From Sphingobacterium hungaricum (lineage in GTDB: Bacteria > Bacteroidota > Bacteroidia > Sphingobacteriales > Sphingobacteriaceae): a DNA stretch of 64,000 nt. Below, piece by piece: positions 1-7,684 of this stretch. The stretch is taken from contig NZ_MU158698.1 of NCBI RefSeq assembly GCF_015210005.1, positions 2,215,337 through 2,279,336 on the forward strand, given 5' to 3'. Under the pieces are notes generated by a model that saw only the letters and a list, made by a program, of their open reading frames with translations, did not search any database and was not told where the DNA came from. Position 1 is the first letter of the stretch, and every line of letters begins with the position of its first letter. A program made the translations under genes and the position numbers.

Positions 1-1
1 T

Positions 2-3000
2 TGTTTCCTTGAGCTGGTTCGCCGAGAGGAATTTTCTGCCACAGAATTGCAACAGGATTCAGGCTATTTTGTTGAGTTTAAGGAACACAATCCTTCGACT
101 GTTGAACCTGTTGGTATACAACATGTCAATTTAAAAGCGGCTTCGGAATCTATTCGCAAAGAAACCGCACCGGCGGATGCGGGTAAGCAGGTTATTCCTA
201 CGGAATTATCGGAGGCATTAAAAGCTGCGCCATTTGCTCATTTGCACAATCATTCGCAGTTTTCTGTCCTTCAATCCACGATTTCAATTGCTGGACTGGT
301 CGATGCTGCGGCAAAAAATAATATGCCTGCTGTCGCAATGACTGACCACGGCAACATGATGGGCGCTTTTCATTTTGTCAGCAAAGTTTTAAGCTACAAC
401 AAGGATCATGCGGATAATCCCATTAAACCGATTGTCGGATGTGAATTTTTCGTTTGCGATGACCGCAGAGATAAAACGCGCAAAGACAATGGATATCAGA
501 TTGTTTGTTTGGCTAAAAATAAAAATGGCTATCATAACCTAGCCAAAATGGCATCTAAAGCCTACACTGAAGGATTCTATTATGTTCCTCGGATTGACCG
601 CTCGGTGATTGAAGAATACAAAGAAGACATTATCGTTTTGTCGGGAAATCTACAGGGAGAAGTTCCAAATAAATTATTAAACATTGGTGAAAATCAAGCT
701 GAAGAAGCTTTAATCTGGTGGAAGGAGCAATTTGCTGGCGACTTTTACATCGAGCTTATGCGGCATGGTCAAGAGGATGAGAATCGGGTGAATGAGTCGC
801 TTGTTCAGCTCGCGCGCAAGCACGATGTAAAGCTTATTGCTACCAACAATACGTATTATGTAAATCAGCAAGATGCGCATGCGCACGATATTTTATTGTG
901 CGTTAAAGACGGAGAAAAACTTTCGACCCCTAAAGGCCGAGGAAGAGGTTTCCGTTTTGGTTTGCCTAATCAAGAATATTATTTTAAATCGTCGGAGCAA
1001 ATGAAAAAAGCATTTGCCGACTTGCCCGATGCCATCATCAACATCGAAGAGATTTTGAATAAAATCGAAATTTATTCGCTGAACCGTGATGTGCTTCTTC
1101 CGAAGTTTGAGATTCCCGAGCAGTTTCTTTCTGCCGAAGATGAGGTTGATGGAGGAAAGCGAGGAGAGAATGCATTTTTAAAACACCTCACGTATGTTGG
1201 TGCTGAAAAACGCTATTCGGATTTAACCGATGACATCCGCGAACGGCTGGATTTTGAGCTTTCCGTTATTGAAAACACGGGATATCCAGGGTACTTCTTG
1301 ATTGTTCAGGATTTTATTGCTGAAGCAAGAAATATGGGCGTTTCTGTTGGACCGGGACGTGGGTCTGCTGCGGGTTCCGCAGTGGCGTATTGTTTGGGGA
1401 TTACCAATATTGACCCGATTGAATACGATTTGCTATTTGAGCGTTTCTTGAACCCCGACCGTGTTTCCATGCCCGATATTGATATTGACTTTGACGATGA
1501 GGGTCGTGGAAAGGTTATGGATTACGTAATCAATAAATATGGTGCTTCGCAAGTTGCGCAGATTATTACCTACGGAACCATGGCTGCCAAATCGTCGATT
1601 AAAGATACAGCACGTGTCTTGGAATTGCCTTTATCAGACGCGAATGAAATTGCGAAACTTATCCCGAATCTGAAATTGAGCAAGATTTTTCAGTTGGAAG
1701 AGAAGGCTTTAAAATCGGCTTTGCGTTCGGATGAGTTGGAAGCGGTCAATAAATTAAAGAATTTAGCAGATGGCGCAGGCTTAGAAGCTGAAACCATCAA
1801 ACAAGCTCGAGTGCTTGAAGGTTCGATGCGAAATACAGGTATTCACGCCTGCGGTGTAATCATTACGCCGGATGACATTACAAACTTTGTTCCTGTTTCG
1901 CTGGCAAAAGATTCAGCCTTATATGTTACCCAGTTTGACAACTCGGTCGTAGAAAGTGCCGGCTTGCTGAAAATGGACTTTTTGGGGTTAAAAACATTAA
2001 CACTGATTAAAGATACGGTGGCCAATGTCAAATTAAGCCACAATATCGAAATCAATCCGGACGAATTTCCGATTGATGACGTGCTGACCTATGAATTGTT
2101 CCAGCGCGGGGAAACGGTTGGGATATTCCAGTACGAATCTCCCGGTATGCAGAAGTACATGAAGGAATTAAAACCGACAGTATTTGCCGATTTAATTGCC
2201 ATGAATGCGCTCTATCGTCCGGGACCAATGGATTATATTCCCAGTTTTGTTAAACGTAAGCACGGAATTGAACCCATTACCTACGATTTAGATGCTTGCG
2301 AAGAATACCTGAAAGAAACGTACGGAATTACGGTTTACCAAGAGCAAGTTATGCTTCTTTCGCAAAAGTTAGCAGGGTTTTCCAAAGGCGATGCCGACGT
2401 TTTGCGTAAAGCAATGGGTAAGAAGCAAAAAGATGTTTTGGATAAAATGAAACCGAAATTTGTGGCTCAAGCTGCGGAGAAGGGACATAATCCAAAAACA
2501 TTGGAAAAAATCTGGACGGATTGGGAAGCCTTTGCGAGTTATGCATTTAATAAATCACACTCCACATGCTATGCATGGATTGCTTACCAAACTGCGTATT
2601 TAAAAGCACATTATCCGGCAGAATACATGGCTGCGGTTCTTTCCAATAACATGAACGACATTAAACAGGTAACATTTTTCATGGAAGAATGTCGCAGGAT
2701 GGGTTTAGTGGTTTTGGGACCTGATGTCAACGAATCCCATTACAAGTTCACAGTAAATGACCAAGGTGCTATTCGTTTTGGAATTGGGGCTGTAAAAGGT
2801 GTTGGTGCTGGTGCAGTTGATACCATAGTACAAACTCGTGCAACTGGACCTTATAAGTCTATATTTGACTTCGCCAAGCGAATTGATTTGCGCGCAGCGA
2901 ATAAAAAAGCATTTGAAAGTTTGGCTTATGCTGGTGGATTTGATGAGTTCAAGAATACGCATCGAGCTCAATATTTCAATGTGGACAACGATAACCTATC

Positions 3001-3847
3001 AGGAATCGAGAAAGCAGTTCGGTTTGCGCAGCGATTTAAAGAAAATGAAAATTCGGCTCAAGGAAGTCTTTTTGGTGGGGGCGGAGAGGCTACGGAATTG
3101 CCAGAACCGATTTTGTCACCCTGTCAACCTTGGGGCTTAATCGAAAAGTTAAAATATGAAAAGGATGTTATCGGAATTTACTTGACAAGCCATCCTTTGG
3201 ATAATTTTAAATTTGAGCTTAAACATTTCTGCCAGAATACGCTGACAGATTTGAAGATGATTCAAAAGGTAAAGGCTCCTGAAGTGTCGAATGAAGTATT
3301 GCTGGATTTTAACCGAATCAAAAATAAAGAAGCGGTCATAGGTGGAATTATCGTTAGCGCGAGCCACCGGATTGCTAAAAATGGGAATCCATTTGGGTCT
3401 TTCGTGATTGAAGATTATGGGGACTCTTATGAAATCATGGCTTTTGGTGAGAATTACATCAAGAACAAAGATTACATGCAGGAAGGATATTTTGTTCAAA
3501 TCCGGGGTTTGATTCAAGAACGCTTTAAGCAAATCGGAAATTGGGATTTTGAATTGAAGAATATCCAATTGCTTTCTGATTTAAAAGAAAAGCTTGCAAA
3601 ATCTGTGATTTTAGAATATCCTTTGGAATTGCTGACGGATGACTTTGTGGAGCGTGTGGAAGAATTGGTTTCCAAAGCGCAGGAAGAAGGCAAACAAGCT
3701 TATTGTCAATTTAAATTTAAGATTTTTGATAATCAGGATCAATATGCGATTGAGATGCCTTGCAATAAACAGAAGCTGGTCTTGACCAATGAATTTTTGG
3801 ATGGGATAGAGGAAATCGCTTACCTGTCATATAAATTAAATCGATAA
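2..3847 (+). CDS. dnaE: DNA polymerase III subunit alpha, 5' end outside window
   Basis: This is the replicative polymerase of the chromosome. The frame is open from base 2, so the gene starts upstream; the TTG at 47 is only an internal codon. 1281 codons are present. The first residues (CFLELVRR) match, from memory of the family, the end of the DnaQ-like 3'-5' exonuclease domain that Bacteroidota DnaE proteins carry at the N-terminus, so the full protein should be near 1,450-1,500 aa. The PHP domain starts at HLHNH (239-253). The palm has a GPGRGSAAGS stretch and the catalytic aspartates in MPDIDIDFDD (about 1469-1498). QGSLF (3058-3072) fits a beta-clamp binding motif. An OB-fold follows near 3330-3560. 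The stop is TAA at 3845. Confidence 0.97.
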   Translation, partial: CFLELVRREEFSATELQQDSGYFVEFKEHNPSTVEPVGIQHVNLKAASESIRKETAPADAGKQVIPTELSEALKAAPFAHLHNHSQFSVLQSTISIAGLVDAAAKNNMPAVAMTDHGNMMGAFHFVSKVLSYNKDHADNPIKPIVGCEFFVCDDRRDKTRKDNGYQIVCLAKNKNGYHNLAKMASKAYTEGFYYVPRIDRSVIEEYKEDIIVLSGNLQGEVPNKLLNIGENQAEEALIWWKEQFAGDFYIELMRHGQEDENRVNESLVQLARKHDVKLIATNNTYYVNQQDAHAHDILLCVKDGEKLSTPKGRGRGFRFGLPNQEYYFKSSEQMKKAFADLPDAIINIEEILNKIEIYSLNRDVLLPKFEIPEQFLSAEDEVDGGKRGENAFLKHLTYVGAEKRYSDLTDDIRERLDFELSVIENTGYPGYFLIVQDFIAEARNMGVSVGPGRGSAAGSAVAYCLGITNIDPIEYDLLFERFLNPDRVSMPDIDIDFDDEGRGKVMDYVINKYGASQVAQIITYGTMAAKSSIKDTARVLELPLSDANEIAKLIPNLKLSKIFQLEEKALKSALRSDELEAVNKLKNLADGAGLEAETIKQARVLEGSMRNTGIHACGVIITPDDITNFVPVSLAKDSALYVTQFDNSVVESAGLLKMDFLGLKTLTLIKDTVANVKLSHNIEINPDEFPIDDVLTYELFQRGETVGIFQYESPGMQKYMKELKPTVFADLIAMNALYRPGPMDYIPSFVKRKHGIEPITYDLDACEEYLKETYGITVYQEQVMLLSQKLAGFSKGDADVLRKAMGKKQKDVLDKMKPKFVAQAAEKGHNPKTLEKIWTDWEAFASYAFNKSHSTCYAWIAYQTAYLKAHYPAEYMAAVLSNNMNDIKQVTFFMEECRRMGLVVLGPDVNESHYKFTVNDQGAIRFGIGAVKGVGAGAVDTIVQTRATGPYKSIFDFAKRIDLRAANKKAFESLAYAGGFDEFKNTHRAQYFNVDNDNLSGIEKAVRFAQRFKENENSAQGSLFGGGGEATELPEPILSPCQPWGLIEKLKYEKDVIGIYLTSHPLDNFKFELKHFCQNTLTDLKMIQKVKAPEVSNEVLLDFNRIKNKEAVIGGIIVSASHRIAKNGNPFGSFVIEDYGDSYEIMAFGENYIKNKDYMQEGYFVQIRGLIQERFKQIGNWDFELKNIQLLSDLKEKLAKSVILEYPLELLTDDFVERVEELVSKAQEEGKQAYCQFKFKIFDNQDQYAIEMPCNKQKLVLTNEFLDGIEEIAYLSYKLNR

Positions 3848-3898
3848 GGTATCGATTATAATTACTGAGATATTAAAATCAGATTACAATTGATTTTT

Positions 3899-3906
3899 TA
3901 TCTTTG
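3899..3906 (+). promoter_or_regulatory. Candidate -7 box of the trxA promoter
   Basis: TATCTTTG matches the Bacteroidota -7 consensus TAnnTTTG exactly and lies 43 bases before the trxA ATG. No clear -33 TTG is seen at the usual spacing, so this is a moderate call. Confidence 0.5.
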
Positions 3907-3949
3907 TTAAACAAAAAGAGAAAATAAATATTTTTTAAATAAAAGTAAT

Positions 3950-4267
3950 ATGGCATTAGAAATCACAGACAGCAATTTTAATGAAGTAGTTTTAAATTCT
4001 GACAAACCAGTTTTAATTGACTTTTGGGCAGAATGGTGTGGTCCATGTCGCATGGTAGGACCAGTGGTTGACGAAATCGCTACCGAGTTTGAAGGACAAG
4101 CAGTTATTGGAAAAGTAAATGTGGATAACAATCCTGAAATTTCTGTAAAATACGGAATTCGCAATATCCCAGCTTTATTGTTTTTCAAAAATGGAGAAAT
4201 TGTTGACAAGCAAATTGGTGCAGTTCCTAAATCAGTATTGATTGAGAAATTGACAAAACAATTGTAA
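3950..4267 (+). CDS. trxA: Thioredoxin
   Basis: A 105-residue cytoplasmic thioredoxin of the usual single-domain length. It reduces protein disulfides using a dithiol pair, normally recharged by thioredoxin reductase. The active site WCGPC is at residues 29-33 (nucleotides 4034-4048), and the cis-proline motif RNIPALLF follows the central beta strands. There is no signal peptide. The ATG sits in an A/T-rich leader without a Shine-Dalgarno site, as is usual in this phylum. It has its own candidate promoter and a strong terminator, so it is probably monocistronic, about 100 bases after dnaE. Confidence 0.97.
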   Translation: MALEITDSNFNEVVLNSDKPVLIDFWAEWCGPCRMVGPVVDEIATEFEGQAVIGKVNVDNNPEISVKYGIRNIPALLFFKNGEIVDKQIGAVPKSVLIEKLTKQL

Positions 4268-4288
4268 GGTTTACCCTTAAACGAATTG

Positions 4289-4322
4289 AACCGCTTAAAT
4301 AAAATTTAAGCGGTTTTTTTTT
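4289..4322 (+). terminator. Rho-independent terminator of trxA
   Basis: A perfect 12-bp stem (AACCGCTTAAAT with ATTTAAGCGGTT) closes a three-base loop. A run of T follows directly, ending at 4322, just downstream of the trxA stop. Confidence 0.9.
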
Positions 4323-5373
4323 GAAGTAAAAAGGCTTTTAAAGTAAAAATTCAAAACCTTTTAAAGTAAAAATTAAAAAGTAAAAATTCAAAAATCCTTT
4401 CTGGGAGTTAGTAATTTCGCTAGCGCACGCGTTTCGCGTGTACTTAAATAAAATTACAAATTTGCTCCGTAGGAGCTACCGCTTTGTAGCATGTTAAAAA
4501 AATAATAGAGGCGTGCCGTAGGTACGCTCCCTTTCGGAATGGGGTAATGCCTACGGCACAATCTTTCTTAATGGAATTAGATGCTACAAAACGGTTGTGC
4601 CTACGGCACATTTAGATAGTATCGCAGAATTTATTTAGGAAGATATCAAAAACGTCATTTTAAAGCCTCGTAGAGGCTGAATATTTGTAGAATGATCGAT
4701 TAGAATTAAAGGCGTGCCGTAGGTAAGCAACCGAATAGACAGATTGTTTTCAACTAATTGTTGCGAACCTACGGATCGCTGATTGCAGAATGTATTATTT
4801 GCTACAAATATTTTGCACCTACGGAGCAATGTTGAAAGATATGCTAGCGCCCGTGTTTCGCGTGTGCTTTATAAATAAGAACTTATTGCCAGCAGATAAT
4901 ACACCTTAAAGCCTCGTAGAGGCTGAATATTTGTAGAATGATTGATGGAATTAAAAGCGGTGACGTAGGTACGCAACCGAATAGACAAATTGTTTTCAAA
5001 TAATTGTTGCGAACCTACGGATCGCTGATTGTAGACCATATTATTTGCTACAAATATTTTGCTCCAACGGAGCCATGTAAAAGAGGGCGCTAGCGCACGC
5101 GTTCCGCGTGTGTTTATTTAAATTGCAAATATGCTCCGTAGGAGCTACCGCTTTGTAGCGCGCAATAACCACAAACAATTGCGTGCCGTAGGTACGCACC
5201 TAAATTGTTGAGGCTTTACCTAAAGTACATTTTTCATATAATCCGCCCTATTATTCAAGATTGTAAATCCCGATTTATGTAAAGTTCTACATCTTCCTTC
5301 AGACGATATCGAAAAGCTACATCCAACCTAGAAAACAAATCCTTGCTCCTTATTCTTTACTCATTGATCCTAA
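4323..5373. repeat. Intergenic field of short palindromic repeats
   Basis: About 1 kb without a credible gene, filled with short hairpins. GCTAGCGCACGCG-type elements lie at 4419-4441, 4843-4867 and 5089-5112. GCTCCGTAGGAGC fused to GCTAC-N6-GTAGC is at 4464-4490 and 5133-5159. GCGTGCCGTAGGTACGC is at 4511-4527 and 5181-5197. TGTGCCTACGGCACA is at 4596-4610, with a shorter form at 4548-4560. GCCTCGTAGAGGC is at 4665-4677 and 4911-4923. Most share a GTA/TAC loop between arms of different sequence. Related copies recur at 12.06 kb and 58.7-59.1 kb. The field resembles REP-type mosaic repeats; no transposase is near it. Confidence 0.8.
4665..5113. repeat. Two diverged tandem copies of a ~205-bp unit at 246-bp spacing
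   Basis: Copy A (about 4665-4868) and copy B (about 4911-5113) align throughout. Each starts with GCCTCGTAGAGGC and TGAATATTTGTAGAATGAT. Both then share CAACCGAATAGACA, TTGTTGCGAACCTACGGATC and ATTATTTGCTACAAATATTTT, and end in a GCTAGCGC hairpin. Point differences are scattered, which indicates an older duplication inside the repeat field. Confidence 0.75.
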
Positions 5374-5412
5374 CATAAAAAAACCTGCAATCCGATTGCA
5401 GGTTTTTTTATG
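5374..5412 (-). terminator. Terminator of the NTF2-like gene, copy 1
   Basis: An 18-bp inverted repeat around a CCG loop, with an A-run and a T-run at its two ends, lies just after the stop of the leftward gene. It can work in both directions. A related hairpin follows the second gene copy near 41.9 kb. Confidence 0.85.
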
Positions 5413-5425
5413 AATTGACTATTTA

Positions 5426-5857
5426 TTAATTCGAGTAGCTTGTAACGACTTGGTCGATTTGCCATGCATCGTCTGCTAAAGTCATCGTTACATAATCTGT
5501 GCGTGTGAAGTTATCGTATTTCATCTGCACTTTTGCGATTGTGTAATTGCTGTCCGATTCTATAATTTGGTAGCTTGATGCACAGTTCTGAACGTATCCT
5601 TCTTGAGCGCTCAAGAATTTAACGACTTGTTTCTTGTTAAAGTTTTGCGTTTTCGAACCATTCATTCTGTGTTGGAAATGATCGGCGAAGATATATTCCC
5701 CCTGAGCGGTTTTTCCTAGAGTCGCTGTTTCGATATACGCATCGACTAAGTTGATGGCTTTGGTGATTTTAGCAGGACTTTCTTTTTCTGTTGCGAATGA
5801 AGTAAATGAGAAAGCCATTAGTACAGATGCTGTGATGATTTTGATTAGATTTTGCAT
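5426..5857 (-). CDS. Secreted NTF2-like (putative lumazine-binding) protein, copy 1
   Basis: A 143-residue protein with a signal peptide (cleavage probably after SFA near residue 22). The mature part has the length and pattern of the small NTF2-like, putative lumazine-binding family: an N-terminal helical stretch (AKITKAINLVDAYIET) followed by strands ending in DYVTMTLADDAWQIDQVV. The biochemical role is unknown; it probably acts in the periplasm. A near-identical second copy lies at 41962-42393 (8 differences in 143 residues, about 94% identity). The flanking promoter region and terminator are also shared. It is monocistronic between its own promoter and terminator. The family assignment is by fold pattern only. 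Confidence 0.85.
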   Translation of the reverse strand: MQNLIKIITASVLMAFSFTSFATEKESPAKITKAINLVDAYIETATLGKTAQGEYIFADHFQHRMNGSKTQNFNKKQVVKFLSAQEGYVQNCASSYQIIESDSNYTIAKVQMKYDNFTRTDYVTMTLADDAWQIDQVVTSYSN

Positions 5858-5911
5858 GATGTTGAGTTTTTAATGTTGTTAATATTTTTTATTTGTTGTT
5901 ATTTTCTGATT

Positions 5912-5919
5912 CAAAAGTA
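5912..5919 (-). promoter_or_regulatory. -7 box upstream of NTF2-like gene, copy 1
   Basis: On the minus strand this reads TACTTTTG, a perfect TAnnTTTG, about 55 bases before the ATG. The same box and its surroundings are kept upstream of the second gene copy (42448-42455), while nearby bases have diverged. Confidence 0.6.
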
Positions 5920-6127
5920 GCTCAGAATGCGCTCCTAGCATACAACAATTGGGTTAACGAACTTAAAAACTCGGTGAAAGGGATTATTTATTCGGTCAAA
6001 TTATTTTGCTTGGATAAACCTGAATCGGTGAAACTCATGTTTAATGGCAAGAAGGAAAATCATTCGCTAAATGAATATGTTAAATAAGATTTTTTTGTAT
6101 TTTGCATGTTCACATAATCAATCAACT

Positions 6128-7669
6128 ATGAATCTATCCACAGGTGCTGACAAGAATCGGTGTTCATGGCTAATGCTGCTTTGTTTTTTAAGCTGCTCTT
6201 TAGTAAGTTTTGCCCAACCTAAGGCGACAATCAATGGCGATTTTCCAGATCCGACAACCATTTTTGCAAATGGAAAATACTATACTATTGGAACTTCTAG
6301 TGAGTGGGGACCCCATTTCCCAATTTATACTTCCGATGATTTAAGAAATTGGACACAGACAGGTTTTGTGTTTTCTTCAGCTCCTGAATGGACTCAATCT
6401 TCGTTTTGGGCACCAGAATATTTTTACAATGAAGGAATTTATTATGTGTATTATTCCGCAAAGCGAAAATCCGATGGCGTATCCTGCATTGGCGTAGCCA
6501 CGTCCAAATATCCTGATCGGGATTTCGTAGATCATGGCGTGGTCGTTGATTATGGTACAGAATCCATTGACGCATACGTCGTCAAAGAAGGCAATCAGCT
6601 GTACATGACTTGGAAAGCTTATGGCTTAGACAAGCGTCCGATAGAATTAATTGCTAGCAAACTTTCTGCCGATGGATTTCGTTTAGAAGGCGAGCCATTT
6701 TCTTTGCTTCAAGATACTGCTCGTGTTGGGATTGAAGGGCAGGCTTTCGTTAAAAAGGACGGATACTATTACATGTTTTATTCAGCTGGTGCATGTTGTG
6801 GTGTGGGCTGTGATTACAATGTGCAGGCTGTTCGTTCTAAAACGATTCAAGGGCCTTACGAACGGGTAGGAGCACAAGTTCTGCTTGGGGAGAATGAGGA
6901 CTGGAAATGCATGGGCCACGGTACTTTTGTTGATGGCAAAGATGGAAAGCTTTATTACCTATTTCATGGCTATAGCAAAATCGGTACGACCTATACAGGA
7001 AGGGAAGGACTGTTAGCCGAACTTCAATGGTCTGCGTCAGGCGAACCTTCTTTTGTATTTCTACCGTCTACACAATTAAATAAAGGACAAGATGTCCAAT
7101 TCGATTTAAGTAAAAAATCAAAAACGAAGCCTTTTTTACAATGGGATTTTAGGTATTCTAAACCGAAGTACAGCTATACGGCTAATGGCTTGCAACTGGA
7201 AGGTACAACCGCTTCTGACAATCCAACTGGAATTGCAATGACTTTGCGTCCGACGAGCAAGGTGTATGAAGTAGGCACTTCCATCGATTTATCGAAAAGC
7301 AGCAATACCGCACAAAAAGGTGTTGTGATTTATGGGGACAAAGATCGCTCGATAGGACTTAGTGTGTTAGACAATACCATCCAGTTCTGGTTGGTGAAAG
7401 ATGGAAAGAAGATGTTGATAAAAGAACAAGCGATTGCTGCCGGATTGAAGAAATTAGAAATCAAGCTAGAGTTGGCCGCGGATTTACAGGTTCGCGCTTA
7501 TTATAAGGAATCATCGGATTGGGTGGAAGTTGTTCCTGCAGATGCGAAGCTTGCGAGCATCAATGGAATTTCCCCTTGGGATCGAAGTCCTCGCCCAGGA
7601 ATTCATTTTGAAGGAAAAGAAACAGATAAGGCAGTATTCCAGAGCCTATACTTAATCAATAAATCATAA
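6128..7669 (+). CDS. Secreted glycoside hydrolase family 43 protein
   Basis: A 513-residue exported enzyme whose N-terminal half is a five-bladed GH43 propeller (arabinosidase/xylosidase-like). Candidate catalytic residues are Asp41 in the FPDPT motif (general base), Asp148 in ESIDAY (pKa modulator) and Glu203 in GIEGQAF (general acid). The C-terminal ~170 residues look like an extra beta-sandwich domain. I chose ATG 6128 rather than the in-frame ATG at 6071 because the protein then begins with a normal signal peptide ending SFA-Q around residue 29. The MGH1-like hydrolase starts 15 bases after the stop, so the two probably form an operon. The substrate cannot be read from the sequence; alpha-L-arabinoside or beta-xyloside is likely. 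Confidence 0.88.
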   Translation: MNLSTGADKNRCSWLMLLCFLSCSLVSFAQPKATINGDFPDPTTIFANGKYYTIGTSSEWGPHFPIYTSDDLRNWTQTGFVFSSAPEWTQSSFWAPEYFYNEGIYYVYYSAKRKSDGVSCIGVATSKYPDRDFVDHGVVVDYGTESIDAYVVKEGNQLYMTWKAYGLDKRPIELIASKLSADGFRLEGEPFSLLQDTARVGIEGQAFVKKDGYYYMFYSAGACCGVGCDYNVQAVRSKTIQGPYERVGAQVLLGENEDWKCMGHGTFVDGKDGKLYYLFHGYSKIGTTYTGREGLLAELQWSASGEPSFVFLPSTQLNKGQDVQFDLSKKSKTKPFLQWDFRYSKPKYSYTANGLQLEGTTASDNPTGIAMTLRPTSKVYEVGTSIDLSKSSNTAQKGVVIYGDKDRSIGLSVLDNTIQFWLVKDGKKMLIKEQAIAAGLKKLEIKLELAADLQVRAYYKESSDWVEVVPADAKLASINGISPWDRSPRPGIHFEGKETDKAVFQSLYLINKS

Positions 7670-7684
7670 GCTTCTTTTTGATAC

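Noticed and set aside
3149..3568. 139-codon minus-strand frame inside dnaE
   Set aside because: Antisense to the conserved OB-fold region of dnaE; no motif and no promoter.
4635..4829. Minus-strand frame in the repeat field
   Set aside because: It spans several palindromes and the tandem copy does not keep it open in the same way; it is a by-product of the repeats.
4323..5373. CRISPR array
   Set aside because: Repeats are short palindromes of several types at irregular distances, with no constant repeat-spacer rhythm and no cas genes.
5893..6087. 64-codon plus-strand frame upstream of the GH43 gene
   Set aside because: It lies over the promoter region of the leftward NTF2-like gene. The matching stretch by the second copy is also open, but it diverges in the middle and has no convincing start or family, so it is treated as regulatory DNA.
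6071..6127. Upstream in-frame ATG for the GH43 gene
   Set aside because: It would place 19 residues before a normal signal peptide; ATG 6128 gives a standard leader.
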